A model generated the notes under the pieces. It made no database searches, was not told where the DNA came from, and saw nothing but the letters and a program-made list of their open reading frames with translations. A stretch of 64,000 bases of DNA, taken from NCBI RefSeq assembly GCF_001276515.1, contig NZ_LDVZ01000001.1:1-64000 (forward strand), in the 5' to 3' direction. Within the stretch, counting starts at the first letter, position 1. The number at the start of each line of letters is the position of its first letter. Positions 10,284-20,425 of the stretch are shown one piece after another. The stretch is from Haemophilus sp. C1 (GTDB lineage Bacteria; Pseudomonadota; Gammaproteobacteria; Enterobacterales; Pasteurellaceae). A program made the translations under genes and the position numbers.

Positions 10284-10868
10284 TTAAAGGCTTGCGATAA
10301 GTTCATTAATTTTATTTTTCGCAGATGATTGTGCTTTTTCAATGGCTTCAGCACCTAATCCAATGCCTTGCGCATAAACAAATTGCACATCTGTGATACC
10401 AATAAAGCCCAAAATAGCTTTCATATACTGTGTCACTAGATTTTCTTCATCATACAATCCACCAAATGCACATAACACAATCGCTTTTTTACCTTTTAAT
10501 AACCCTTCAGGGCCGTTTGCCGTATATTGGAAAGTAATGCGTGGACGTGCGATAAAATCAAAATAAGTTTTTAATTGTGTTGGGATGCCAAGATTATACA
10601 TTGGTGCACCAATAACCAGAGTCTCTGCATTTTTTAATTCGGAGACTAATTCATCGGAAAGTGCAAGAAGTTGTTTTTCTTCATCGTTTTTAGGTTCACC
10701 ACGTACAGCCGTTGCTGCTGTAGCATCAAAATATGGAAGCGGTTGTTGGGCTAGATCGCGTACGACAATGTTATTACTTTGTAATTTTTCGATAACATAA
10801 TCGGCTAATTGATTGGTCTGGGCGTTATTTCCTGAAATGCTAGATTTTAATACTAATACGTTGCTCAT
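10284..10868 (-). CDS. azoR: FMN-dependent NADH:quinone/azo oxidoreductase
   Basis: A 194-residue flavodoxin-fold protein of the AzoR (formerly AcpD) family, which reduces quinones and azo compounds with NADH and FMN. Visible features are the N-terminal strand plus phosphate-binding start ([20 protein letters not shown]), the [19 protein letters not shown] motif contacting FMN, and [16 protein letters not shown]. Length matches the family. A ribosome site (AAGGAATAAAA) precedes the start. Confidence 0.92.
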   Translation of the reverse strand: MSNVLVLKSSISGNNAQTNQLADYVIEKLQSNNIVVRDLAQQPLPYFDATAATAVRGEPKNDEEKQLLALSDELVSELKNAETLVIGAPMYNLGIPTQLKTYFDFIARPRITFQYTANGPEGLLKGKKAIVLCAFGGLYDEENLVTQYMKAILGFIGITDVQFVYAQGIGLGAEAIEKAQSSAKNKINELIASL

Positions 10869-11111
10869 TTTTATTCCTTAACTGGGTATTTAAAAGTGCG
10901 GTTATTCTAGCCTCTATTTTTAGGATATAAAGCCCCTAACCAGAAAAACATTATTTCCTTTCTGTAAAATATGGGCATTTATTTAACAATACCTTAAGAA
11001 AGTGATAGAATTTGCCACGCATTTTTTGCCTAATTTCACTCGTTCAATGGTAGGAATGAAGCCAAGTAGGGCAAAAGTGCGGTTAATTTTTATAGAATTT
11101 TAAACGAACAC

Positions 11112-11132
11112 GTTACCTTTCGTATGGGTGAC
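11112..11132 (+). promoter_or_regulatory. thrS translational operator hairpin (anticodon-like loop)
   Basis: GTTACC (11112-11117) pairs with GGTGAC (11127-11132) around the 9-nt loop TTTCGTATG, ending 20 bases before the thrS start. In E. coli, ThrS binds a leader hairpin whose loop mimics the tRNA-Thr anticodon (CGU) and blocks ribosome loading. The loop here also carries CGT, so the same autoregulation is likely. Confidence 0.65.
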
Positions 11133-11152
11133 CACTGTATAAGGAAAAAACA

Positions 11153-13084
11153 ATGCCAATTATTACTTTACCTGACGGTTCCCAACGTCAATTCGATCAT
11201 CCTGTTTCTGTTCTTGAAGTCGCACAAGATATTGGCGCAGGTCTTGCTAAGGCCACGATCGCAGGTCGTGTAAATGGTGAGCGTCGTGATGCATGCGATG
11301 TTATCGACCAAGATGCAACGTTAGAAATTATTACTGCAAAAGATGAAGACGGTTTAGAGATTATCCGCCATTCTTGCGCTCACTTGCTCGGGCACGCTAT
11401 TAAACAATTATTCCCAGATGTAAAAATGGCAATCGGTCCAACCATTGAAAATGGTTTCTACTATGACATCGATTTAGACCGCTCTTTAACGCAAGAAGAT
11501 TTAGATGCCATTGAAAAACGTATGTTGGAATTGGCAAAAACCAATTATGACGTCGTGAAAAAACGTGTTACTTGGCAAGAAGCGCGTGATACCTTTGAAA
11601 AACGCGGCGAGCCATATAAAATGGCAATTTTAGATGAAAACATTGAACGTACTGCAACGCCTGCGTTATATCATCATTTAGAATATATTGATATGTGCCG
11701 TGGCCCACACGTGCCAAATATGCGTTTCTGTCAGCATTTCAAATTACAAAAAGTTGCTGGTGCGTACTGGCGTGGTGACAGTAAAAATAAAATGTTACAA
11801 CGTATTTATGGTACGGCTTGGGCGGATAAAAAACAACTTGCTGAATACTTAACACGCTTAGAAGAAGCGGCAAAACGTGACCACCGTAAAATTGGCAAAG
11901 CATTAGATTTATATCATATGCAAGAAGAAGCGCCAGGTATGGTGTTCTGGCACAATGATGGATGGACAATTTTCCGTGAACTTGAAACGTTCGTGCGTAC
12001 TAAATTAAAACAATACGATTATCAAGAAGTAAAAGGTCCGTTTATGATGGATCGCGTGTTGTGGGAAAAAACAGGTCACTGGCAAAATTACGCAGATTTA
12101 ATGTTCACAACTCAATCTGAAAACCGTGAATATGCAATTAAACCGATGAACTGTCCAGGACACGTTCAAATTTTTAATCAAGGTTTAAAATCTTACCGCG
12201 ATTTACCAATCCGTATGGCGGAATTTGGTTCTTGCCATCGTAATGAGCCATCAGGTTCTTTACACGGTTTAATGCGTGTGCGTGGCTTTACTCAAGATGA
12301 TGCACACATTTTCTGTACTGAAGATCAAATTGAGAGTGAAGTAACTAGCTGTATCAAAATGGTGTACGATATTTATAGCACCTTTGGTTTCACTAATATC
12401 GCAGTAAAACTTTCTACTCGCCCGGAAAATCGTATCGGTTCAGATGAAATGTGGGATCGTGCGGAAGCAGGTCTTGCGGCTGCATTAGCACATAATGGCT
12501 TGGAATATGAAATTCAAGAAGGTGAAGGCGCATTCTATGGTCCGAAAATTGAATTTGCATTACGTGATAGCATTGGCCGTGAATGGCAATGTGGTACCGT
12601 TCAATTAGACTTCGCATTACCAGGTCGTTTAGATGCAACTTACGTGGCAGAAGATAATAGCCGTAAAACCCCTGTCATGATTCACCGTGCGATTTTAGGT
12701 TCTATTGAGCGTTTCATTGGTATCATTACTGAAGAATATGCAGGTTTCTTCCCAGCATGGTTAGCACCAACCCAAGCGGTTGTAATGAATATCACTGATA
12801 GCCAAGCTGACTATGTACAAAAAGTTGCGAAACAGCTTTCTGATGTAGGTTTACGCGTGAAAATTGATTTACGTAACGAAAAAGTGGGCTTCAAAATTCG
12901 TGAACATACTTTACGTCGAGTACCTTATATGCTTGTTTGCGGTGATAAAGAAATCGCAGAAGGCAAAGTTGCTGTACGTACCCGTAAAGGTGCTGATTTA
13001 GGCACATTTACTGTGGAAGAATTTGCGGAAATCTTGAAAAATCAAGTAAGAAATCGTGAATTAAAGTTATTGAATGAAGAGTAA
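11153..13084 (+). CDS. thrS: Threonyl-tRNA synthetase
   Basis: Class II aminoacyl-tRNA synthetase charging tRNA-Thr. Domains in order: TGS (residues 1-60, [20 protein letters not shown]), the editing domain with [10 protein letters not shown] near residue 72, the catalytic core with [10 protein letters not shown] near 332 (the zinc-binding Cys) and [16 protein letters not shown] (motif 2), motif 3 near 515-525 ([14 protein letters not shown]), and the anticodon-binding domain. The 643 residues match E. coli (642). AAGGAAAAAACA precedes the ATG. Confidence 0.98.
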   Translation: MPIITLPDGSQRQFDHPVSVLEVAQDIGAGLAKATIAGRVNGERRDACDVIDQDATLEIITAKDEDGLEIIRHSCAHLLGHAIKQLFPDVKMAIGPTIENGFYYDIDLDRSLTQEDLDAIEKRMLELAKTNYDVVKKRVTWQEARDTFEKRGEPYKMAILDENIERTATPALYHHLEYIDMCRGPHVPNMRFCQHFKLQKVAGAYWRGDSKNKMLQRIYGTAWADKKQLAEYLTRLEEAAKRDHRKIGKALDLYHMQEEAPGMVFWHNDGWTIFRELETFVRTKLKQYDYQEVKGPFMMDRVLWEKTGHWQNYADLMFTTQSENREYAIKPMNCPGHVQIFNQGLKSYRDLPIRMAEFGSCHRNEPSGSLHGLMRVRGFTQDDAHIFCTEDQIESEVTSCIKMVYDIYSTFGFTNIAVKLSTRPENRIGSDEMWDRAEAGLAAALAHNGLEYEIQEGEGAFYGPKIEFALRDSIGREWQCGTVQLDFALPGRLDATYVAEDNSRKTPVMIHRAILGSIERFIGIITEEYAGFFPAWLAPTQAVVMNITDSQADYVQKVAKQLSDVGLRVKIDLRNEKVGFKIREHTLRRVPYMLVCGDKEIAEGKVAVRTRKGADLGTFTVEEFAEILKNQVRNRELKLLNEE

Positions 13085-13137
13085 TACTTCTCGAAAATAA
13101 CCAATATAATTTACTGTTTAAACAGTAATTTCAATTT

Positions 13138-13165
13138 AACGGTGATCGTTTAAGCGATTGCCGTT
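13138..13165 (+). terminator. Terminator after thrS
   Basis: AACGG-TG-ATCG and CGAT-TG-CCGTT form an interrupted stem followed by ATTTTTAT. A perfect palindrome TTACTGTTTAAACAGTAA lies just upstream (about 13111-13128). Confidence 0.7.
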
Positions 13166-13206
13166 ATTTTTATCTGTTTCAGATCTATTGAGATTTCATT
13201 TATTTT

Positions 13207-15987
13207 CTAATAAGTAGTTGCTTTTAATATACTGACAAATCTGCCTGATTTTTTTAGGGCTTTTTGCGCCAACGCATCTATTGTGGCTTTTGTCGCTAAC
13301 TGATCTAAATGTTGATAGGTGTAAATAGCATCTGGATTATCTTGTTGCCAGTAACTTTCTTCAATAATCGAAGCAATTGAAACTAAAGAATCAAATTCAC
13401 GTCGAATCTGAGTATGTTGTTCCGCTAGTTTTTTACGTAATAAGTTTTCATCAATGCCATTTTTTACAATATCATCTAGCACCTGATTTGTGAGATGCGT
13501 AAGTTCTTCTACTCGCTTAGGATCGCAACTAAATTCAATTTTTCCCTCAATTTGTGGTGTATGAACATCTTGCATAAACCAACTATTTACAGAATAAATC
13601 CCTGAAACTTTTTCACGTAGAATTAAGCGTAATTTTTCTTGCACAATATCAGCAAGAATATTGAATAAGTATTTTTGTTCCGCTCGCCAAGTATTATCTG
13701 CGGTAAGGTATATTTCTACATCAGCTCTCGGTTCTTTCAAGCCATTCATCATAAATGATTGAGTTGGTGTATGAATAATAGTTGGGACAAGATGGCGTAT
13801 CTGAGTTTTCGATTTAACAGAAGCTAAATAATGTTCTGCCAATTTCTTTACTTGATTAAGTTCAATATCACCAATAATAAAATAGGTAAAATCTGTTTTA
13901 TCTAAAATATAATGTTGATAAGCGTTACTTAATTGGTTTTTATCAAATGCTAATTGCTGTGCTTGTTTTTGAGTATAGACAGTTTCAATATTTGGAAAAC
14001 GCAGTTTTGAAACGGCTTGCATAAATTGTGTTTCTAAATCAATCTGTTTGAAATAATCGCGGATTTCACGTCGATATTTTTCTAAGGCAAGATCGGATAT
14101 AGGAGAAGAACGTAATTTTAAGCGGAACAATGTCAGTAAATTTTCCAAATCTTTAGGTTTAGATACACCAGTAAAACCTTGTTTATCATCATCAATTACA
14201 GTTGCAATCACCAATGGATCGCGCGAAAAAATTTGATTAACCGCAGAAAGAGAAAGTTCTCCAACACCTGTTTCATCAACTACACTAACGGCTGCACGCA
14301 ATAAGTGATAGTCCTTATCTGGGATAGAACGTAAACCACCTTGAGTAACAGCACGAAAATGTACTTGATTTGGAGTTTTGTCACTATAGTGATAGATCAA
14401 TTTACTTCCATTACTTAAACGAAATTCATAAATATCGCCGCGATCCCAGTATTTTTCTTGAGAAAGTGAGCCTGTGTTAAATGTTAAGTGCGGTAATTTT
14501 TCGATTTGTTTTTTTTCATCCCATTGGTGTTGTTGCATTTCCATTGCATTGTTCCAACGAGTTTCTATTTCTACTACATCAAAAGGCAAGGCTTTTTGTG
14601 GCAAAGGTTGAATGATTAATAATAATTTTGCTTTTAATGCTAAGGTTTGATTTAACGTGCGTTGTAAATCAGCTAATGTAATTTGAGATAAAAAATGTTT
14701 ATTGAGTTCATAACGATCATTTACGCTCAATACCACTTGCTTATTTGCCACAGAAGTAATGAGATCATCGGCAATTTTTAAGCTACCAGAACGAATATTT
14801 AATTGTTTTTCATTGAGTTGAGTTAAGCGTTTAATCTCGCCGCTTAATTCATTTTGAGTAAAACCTTGTTGTTTTATACTGGCAATAAAGGCAAATAATT
14901 TATCTATCGTTTTTGAATATTGTGTATCTATAAGCTGGAGAGAAAAAATGCTTTGTAGTGTTTCTTTACCTAAATGAGTGCGATAAAAATTTGCAGAATC
15001 TACGCCATTTTCTGTTTCCTTTTCCCATTGCTGTAAACGTAAGTTAAGCAATCGAGTGGTAATTTGCTGAATTAATTCCTGCTTATAACTCGCTAATGTA
15101 TTGGTTTCAATTGTATTTTCAAAAAAACTTAATTCAATACTCGGAATTGTTGTGCCTTGTTCAGAAATAGAATCTAATCGCCATTTGTTGATAAGAGGAA
15201 TATTAAAATCAATTTTTTCCAATGTTGTTTTAGTAATTGGGTTTTCTTGAGATAGGTTTTGTTTTAATAGTTTTACTACTTGTTTTGTATCAATATCGCC
15301 TACAATAATGACTGACATATTATCTGGTCGATACCATTTGTGGTAAAAATCAGCGACGCGTTTAGCTGAAATTGTTTTAATAATATCCATATCTCCAATA
15401 GGATCACGCAACACATAACGAGAACCCGCCATTTCAATAGCACTTTTCTTATTGCCAATACGTAGCATAGGGCTTAAACGTCTCCGCCATTCTTCTTGTA
15501 CTACGCCACGTTCGCCATCCACATCTTTAGGCAAAAAAGTAATATTATTCATCCATTCATTGATGACATCAAACGCCAATTCTAATTTTTGCTGATTGTT
15601 GCTATCTAAATTTAAAGTATAGACAGTATTTTCAAAATCGGTGAAAGCATTAATATCTCGTGCAAATTTCATTCCAAGTTTTTCTAACGCATTAATAATT
15701 TGATTCTCTGGATATTTCTTTGAGCCATTAAATGCCATATGTTCAACTAAATGAGCAATGCCTTTCTGATCGTCATCTTCATGCATAGATCCAGCATTGA
15801 TCACTAATCGAATATAAACGCGTTCTTTGGGTTCAGTATTTTTTAATACAAAATATTGCAGACCATTTGATAGTTTACCGTGCTGAATATTTGGATCAAA
15901 AGGTAAATTATTATTGGTCGATAGTTCCAATGATTGACAAGCAATTAGTGAAAAGATAAGTAAAAAAAGTGCGGTTGTTTTTTTCAT
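13207..15987 (-). CDS. M16-family zinc metalloprotease, lipoprotein (PqqL/FusC-like)
   Basis: A 926-residue two-half M16 peptidase. It begins with a lipoprotein signal (LFLLIFSLIACQS; Cys17 is the likely lipidation site), so it should be anchored in the periplasm or outer membrane. The inverted zinc motif HLVEH is at residues 79-83, and the downstream Glu lies in the ENTVYTLNL region. The second half is an inactive M16 repeat. It lies directly downstream of a Fur-regulated TonB receptor. That pairing resembles the FusA-FusC and YddB-PqqL systems, in which an imported host protein is cut to release iron; the role here is inferred. In Rd I recall this as HI1368. Confidence 0.85.
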   Translation of the reverse strand: MKKTTALFLLIFSLIACQSLELSTNNNLPFDPNIQHGKLSNGLQYFVLKNTEPKERVYIRLVINAGSMHEDDDQKGIAHLVEHMAFNGSKKYPENQIINALEKLGMKFARDINAFTDFENTVYTLNLDSNNQQKLELAFDVINEWMNNITFLPKDVDGERGVVQEEWRRRLSPMLRIGNKKSAIEMAGSRYVLRDPIGDMDIIKTISAKRVADFYHKWYRPDNMSVIIVGDIDTKQVVKLLKQNLSQENPITKTTLEKIDFNIPLINKWRLDSISEQGTTIPSIELSFFENTIETNTLASYKQELIQQITTRLLNLRLQQWEKETENGVDSANFYRTHLGKETLQSIFSLQLIDTQYSKTIDKLFAFIASIKQQGFTQNELSGEIKRLTQLNEKQLNIRSGSLKIADDLITSVANKQVVLSVNDRYELNKHFLSQITLADLQRTLNQTLALKAKLLLIIQPLPQKALPFDVVEIETRWNNAMEMQQHQWDEKKQIEKLPHLTFNTGSLSQEKYWDRGDIYEFRLSNGSKLIYHYSDKTPNQVHFRAVTQGGLRSIPDKDYHLLRAAVSVVDETGVGELSLSAVNQIFSRDPLVIATVIDDDKQGFTGVSKPKDLENLLTLFRLKLRSSPISDLALEKYRREIRDYFKQIDLETQFMQAVSKLRFPNIETVYTQKQAQQLAFDKNQLSNAYQHYILDKTDFTYFIIGDIELNQVKKLAEHYLASVKSKTQIRHLVPTIIHTPTQSFMMNGLKEPRADVEIYLTADNTWRAEQKYLFNILADIVQEKLRLILREKVSGIYSVNSWFMQDVHTPQIEGKIEFSCDPKRVEELTHLTNQVLDDIVKNGIDENLLRKKLAEQHTQIRREFDSLVSIASIIEESYWQQDNPDAIYTYQHLDQLATKATIDALAQKALKKSGRFVSILKATTY

Positions 15988-16010
15988 TATTTTACCTAGA
16001 AAAAAGAAAA

Positions 16011-16039
16011 CTCTACGCTAAGTAAAAATAAGCGTAGAG
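16011..16039 (-). terminator. Terminator between TonB receptor and M16 protease
   Basis: CTCTACGCT (16011-16019) pairs with AGCGTAGAG (16031-16039). On the minus strand it is followed by TTTTCTTTTTTC. It would uncouple or attenuate expression of the protease relative to the receptor. Confidence 0.7.
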
Positions 16040-16090
16040 TAGGGCTGGTGGATGTTTCAAAAGCCCACAAGCCCTATACATTGAATATAA

Positions 16091-18521
16091 TTAGAATTGA
16101 TAGCCAACTTCTAGCCAAAATTCACGCCCAGGCGTATAGACACCATATTCATCGCTAGTAGAAATAGTAGCGACTTTATTTTTACGTGTTTTATTAAGTA
16201 CATTTAAAATATCTACTTGTATATAAACGCTATGCTTACCTCTAATGGTTGGTTGCCAACGAATGCTGCTATCCCATTGTGTATGTCTGCCATAATGATA
16301 GCTACGATAGCGTGGAGGAGCATTATCGTCATCATTATTTTCATTAATTGGATCATAACGACGAATTGGTGCTTTCATATACACTTTATTTGACCAAGTA
16401 ATATCGTAATCTGGTATCGTCATATCAATACCTAAACGAGCAATCCAATCTTCAGTGTTACTATTAACTTGTCGTAACATTTCACGATAAGTCATTAATT
16501 TACCATCTAAAGAAACAAGTTTATTTAGATCAAATTCTTCGCCATCAGCTCGTTTTGTATTTAACCAATCAAAACCAAGTGACGTAGTCCAATAAGTTTT
16601 ACCTAATTTCCAAGGTTCTATATTGTTAAGTTGGAAAGTATAAATATCAACACCAAACGGACGCCCATTGATATAACTAGTTTTTCTTTTACCCATTATA
16701 GGCTCTCGTTTCAATATGATACGATTTTTATTATCACGATGAATATAACCGAGTTTCAGTGCCAAATTACCCATATTCTGATCAAAACTTAAGCTTAATT
16801 CATCTGCATAAGGGCTTTTTAGGGATGAAAAATTCTGATGCTGACGTGTTGGATCATTATTAAGCTTTAAAATACCATTCGCTAATTTTAACGAAGCAAA
16901 AGAACGACCATAATAACGATTTAAACCCAATGTAAATCCTGTATTATCCCAAGGTCGGTAACGTGCAACAAAACGCGGGGCAAGATTATTGTTTTTTAAA
17001 TAGTCATTACGTTCAATACGAATGCCCGGTCGAAATTCAAATTTACGCCATTTAATCAAATCTTCAGCATAAATAGCGATATTTTGATAGTTGGTTTTAA
17101 CACGACCTTTTGATGTTGTACTTTCTGGAAAAGGGAAAGGATCTATAGTCCCATCATTTTGTAAAGTAGATAATATTATTTTTGAATGAACATCTTGTGG
17201 ACGATAGAATTGATATTTAGTTGCCTGATAAATTCCACCAATAGAAACAGAATGCTCCGTAGAAGCTAAATAAAAAGGATCCATGACATATTCAGTTGAA
17301 AAATGTAAATTATCTTGGGTTAAACGGCTATTGCCATGTCCGCCTTTTTCAAAATTATAAAGTTGCTCACCATCTTCATCTGACACAGATGTTGTTTCAA
17401 CATTATTCGAGGATGATTTACGCTTATCCTTAAAACGATCGTATGCTAAGGTATTTGTCCAAATGCCAGAGTCAAATGAATGCACCCAAGCTAGTGTTGT
17501 CCCCAATGCTTGATGATAATCGCTTACGTTGTTATTTATATTTTCCTGGAAATATTTCAATTCTTTATAATTTGAATAACGTAAACCGAGTTCAATACGT
17601 TCTTTTTCTTGCGGTGTCCAATTGAAATTTAATAAAAGATTATCGGAAAGTCGTTGATGATTTTGTTTGTCTAACTGTGCTTTATTATTGGCATTTTGAT
17701 CAAAGCCAATTAAACGATTTTGTTCAATAGATGATGTTCTACGGCTATAGCCAAAAACCATTCCTAAATTATCATTTAGCCTTTTTTCAGCCAAAATATT
17801 GAATGTTTGTTTATCATATTTAGGTTGTAGCTCTGCCACTCCGACAAGATCTGGTCTTACTTGTTTAAGTATTTTTTGTACTGAGTCTCCAGCTTCCATT
17901 TTTGCCCAAGAGGAATTTGTCGTGCGATATTTAAGTTTTATGCTATCAGTGCCGCTATATTGTTTTGTTTTGGCGATAACGGCACCCCCCATAAATCCCC
18001 CTAAGCTAGCAGAAATATTACTATCTTGTACCTCCACTTTAGAAAGCATAGTCGCATCAAAGAAATAAGCTTGAGTGTGACTAATTCCGGGTACAACTTG
18101 CATAGAACCATCAAAAATATCGCTATCAGCAGTAAGTTCATTATTTATATTGACATTATCAACAAAATAAGCAGTTTGATTTGGATCGGCACCGTTAATT
18201 GAAATATTTTCAGGCTTGATTTCTCCACGTTGAAAACCATCTTGGTCGCTATTTTCATAACGAATATGGGGATTAGAACGAAGATAATCAGTGATATTAC
18301 CGTTTGATGTAGGCGTTTTACTTATCTCGTCAGAAGAGAGTGTTTTAACGGAAGAAAGTGATTTATTATTGTCGCCATACACAACAATTTCGGGCAATAT
18401 ATTTTTGTTGGTTGTTGGTTGTTGGTTGTTGGTTGTTGGTTGTTTCAATAGTTTTCCCCATAACAAATGGACTAACAAATGTTGTGCAGAATAACAACAT
18501 TAATGGCTTTTTTTGATACAT
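16091..18521 (-). CDS. TonB-dependent outer-membrane receptor, phase-variable, out of frame as sequenced
   Basis: The body is a 22-strand TonB receptor. It has a plug domain (LPEIVVYGD as TonB box region, [32 protein letters not shown]) and a beta-barrel ending in an aromatic residue (FWLEVGYQF). The natural start is the ATG at 18521, which encodes a signal peptide ([19 protein letters not shown]). That frame runs into a CAACAAC heptamer tract and leaves the body frame by one base, terminating soon after. The only in-frame start is a poor TTG at 18478. Loss of one heptamer or gain of two would restore fusion. A Fur box lies upstream, so it is iron-regulated. Ligand unknown. In Rd I recall this as HI1369. 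Confidence 0.85.
18407..18444 (-). repeat. Heptanucleotide simple repeat CAACAAC (about 5.4 units)
   Basis: Coding-strand CAACAAC units are repeated in tandem between the signal peptide and plug of the TonB receptor. A 7-bp unit changes reading frame at each slippage, which fits a Haemophilus contingency locus. Confidence 0.9.
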
Positions 18522-18552
18522 AGTATAGTTCCCTAAAATAAAAGATATAAAT

Positions 18553-18571
18553 AAGAATGATTATCATTATA
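18553..18571 (-). promoter_or_regulatory. Fur box upstream of TonB receptor
   Basis: AAGAATGATTATCATTATA matches the 19-bp Fur consensus (GATAATGATTATCATTATC) at most positions. It lies about 30 bases upstream of the receptor ATG, where Fe-Fur would block the promoter. Confidence 0.85.
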
Positions 18572-18632
18572 TTTTTAAAATTTATAAATGCAAGGGGAAT
18601 TCGACTTAAAAGAGGTATCAAAGAAATAAAAA

Positions 18633-18656
18633 AACCGCACTTTTAAAAGTGCGGTT
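18633..18656 (-). terminator. Terminator after mopI
   Basis: AACCGCACTTTT and AAAAGTGCGGTT form a perfect 12-bp stem of opposed uptake sequences. On the minus strand it is followed by TTTTATTTC. Confidence 0.85.
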
Positions 18657-18683
18657 ATATTCAATTCTGTTTTATGGAAGAAA

Positions 18684-18893
18684 TTATTCTACGCCAACCA
18701 TTACAGAAGTTGCTTTGATGATTGCGTATGCTTCTTTACCAACTTCTAAGTTTAATTCTTTAACTGCTGCTAAAGATACAGTAGAAGAAAGCACGTTACC
18801 ACCACCGATATCAATGTGAACGATTGCATTTACTGAACCGTTTTCGATTGAAACAACTTTACCTTTTAGTTGGTTTCTTGCACTAATTTTCAT
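18684..18893 (-). CDS. mopI: Molybdate/molybdopterin-binding Mop protein
   Basis: A 69-residue single Mop domain (ISARNQLKGKVVSIENGSVN, IVHIDIGGGNVLSSTVS, EVGKEAYAIIKATSVMVG). These proteins form hexamers that bind and store molybdate oxyanions in the cytoplasm. Length and motif match the H. influenzae MopI family. A ribosome site (AAGGAAATGTT) precedes the ATG. Confidence 0.92.
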   Translation of the reverse strand: MKISARNQLKGKVVSIENGSVNAIVHIDIGGGNVLSSTVSLAAVKELNLEVGKEAYAIIKATSVMVGVE

Positions 18894-19012
18894 AACATTT
18901 CCTTGTTAGTTAGGGTTTAGAAGAGCCTGTATTTTATTCCTTATCTTAAAAAAGACAAGTCATAAGTAAAAAACACAAGTGTTTAAAAATTTTTGGAAAA
19001 TTGACCGCACTT

Positions 19013-19342
19013 TTATAGGCATTTTGCAGGTTTCGGCAAGCCTGCTAATTTTGTGGCTTGTTTTGCCGGGCCTTCAGGAAATAAACGCTGCAAATAACGG
19101 CTGTTGCCTTTGTCTGCTCCCAGTTTTTCAGCCATGGCTTTTACCAACATACGAATGGCAGGGGAAGTGTTATATTCTTGATAAAAGTCTCGCACAAAAT
19201 AAATCACTTCCCAATGTGCATCTGTTAATTCGATACTTTCTAACTGCGCAATAGAGCGAGCGACATCTTCGTTCCATTGTTGGCTATGGAGCAAATAACC
19301 GTCTTTGTCAGTTTCAACTTCCATTCCATTGATATTCAACAT
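19013..19342 (-). CDS. tusE: Sulfur-relay protein TusE (DsrC family)
   Basis: A 109-residue DsrC/TusE protein. TusE takes persulfide sulfur from TusBCD and passes it to MnmA for 2-thiolation of U34 in tRNA. The C-terminal arm ([20 protein letters not shown], then PKPAKCL) carries the essential penultimate Cys. It starts two bases after ttcA ends, so both are cotranscribed and both serve tRNA thiolation. Confidence 0.92.
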   Translation of the reverse strand: MLNINGMEVETDKDGYLLHSQQWNEDVARSIAQLESIELTDAHWEVIYFVRDFYQEYNTSPAIRMLVKAMAEKLGADKGNSRYLQRLFPEGPAKQATKLAGLPKPAKCL

Positions 19343-19343
19343 A

Positions 19344-20276
19344 TTAATTTACTTCTTTAAAGTTAATCATTTCGTTGTTTGAAAAATCGGTTTGATCTTC
19401 GTTTTCAAATTGCATTGGCGTGATTTGTTCTTCATCAAATGCGGTATCTCCTTCAATGCCATCAATTACTTGCCCATGTTTGATTCCTTTGAAATTAAAT
19501 AATTTTGGATCACACATATGTGACAATGTAATGTTTTGCATTGCGCTGAACATGGTTTCTAAACGTCCAGGATATTGGCGATCCCAAGTATTAAGCATTT
19601 CTTTTACAACTTGGCGTTGAAGATTTGGTTGTGAGCCACATAGGTTACAAGGAATAATCGGAAATTCCTTCGCGATGGCATATTTCTCAATGTCTTTTTC
19701 TTTGCAATAAGCAAGCGGACGAATCACAATTTGTTTGCCATCGTCAGAAATTAATTTAGGTGGCATCGATTTCATTTTGCCGCCATAAAACATATTTAAA
19801 AATAGTGTCGCTAACATATCGTCTCGGTGGTGTCCTAAAGCGATTTTGGTTGCACCAAGTTCTGTGGCAGTGCGATATAAAATTCCACGGCGTAGGCGAG
19901 AGCAGAGCGAACAAGTTGTTTTTCCCTCTGGAATTTTTTCTTTCACAATGCCGTAAGTATTTTCTTGTACAATTTTGTAATCTACGCCAATACTTTCTAA
20001 ATATTCAGGCAATACATGCTCTGGAAACCCTGGTTGTTTTTGATCGAGGTTTACTGCCACAATATCAAATTTAATCGGTGCATTTTGCTGTAAATTCAAC
20101 AAAATATCGAGAAGCGTATAACTGTCTTTGCCTCCGGATAAACATACCATGACTTTATCGCCATCTTCGATCATTCCAAAATCTGCAATGGCGTTGCCTA
20201 CATTACGGCGAAGACGTTTTTGTAATTTATTGAAATTATAGGTTTGTTTTTTTTCTTGTTGGTCTAACTGGGTCAT
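19344..20276 (-). CDS. ttcA: tRNA 2-thiocytidine(32) synthetase TtcA
   Basis: A 310-residue PP-loop ATPase that makes s2C32 in tRNA using a [4Fe-4S] cluster. It shows the PP-loop [15 protein letters not shown] near residue 47, a [10 protein letters not shown] motif near 120 and a second CNLCGSQPN near 205; the two CxxC motifs hold the cluster. Length matches E. coli TtcA. It is divergent from mukF. Confidence 0.95.
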   Translation of the reverse strand: MTQLDQQEKKQTYNFNKLQKRLRRNVGNAIADFGMIEDGDKVMVCLSGGKDSYTLLDILLNLQQNAPIKFDIVAVNLDQKQPGFPEHVLPEYLESIGVDYKIVQENTYGIVKEKIPEGKTTCSLCSRLRRGILYRTATELGATKIALGHHRDDMLATLFLNMFYGGKMKSMPPKLISDDGKQIVIRPLAYCKEKDIEKYAIAKEFPIIPCNLCGSQPNLQRQVVKEMLNTWDRQYPGRLETMFSAMQNITLSHMCDPKLFNFKGIKHGQVIDGIEGDTAFDEEQITPMQFENEDQTDFSNNEMINFKEVN

Positions 20277-20425
20277 TCTGTTATCTTTAGTTATTCATGA
20301 AAGGCGCACATTATACGTGAAAAATAGGAAAAGTGCGGTCAATTCAAAAGAAGATTTTTAAGATCCGTAAAAAATCCTGTATAATCTTTCCAATTTTTTG
20401 TTCAATTTTAACGCTTTGCAATTCA

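Noticed and set aside
16091-18478. TTG at 18478 as true start of the TonB receptor
   Set aside because: It gives no signal peptide, whereas ATG 18521 in the neighbouring frame encodes a clear one; repeat slippage explains the offset.
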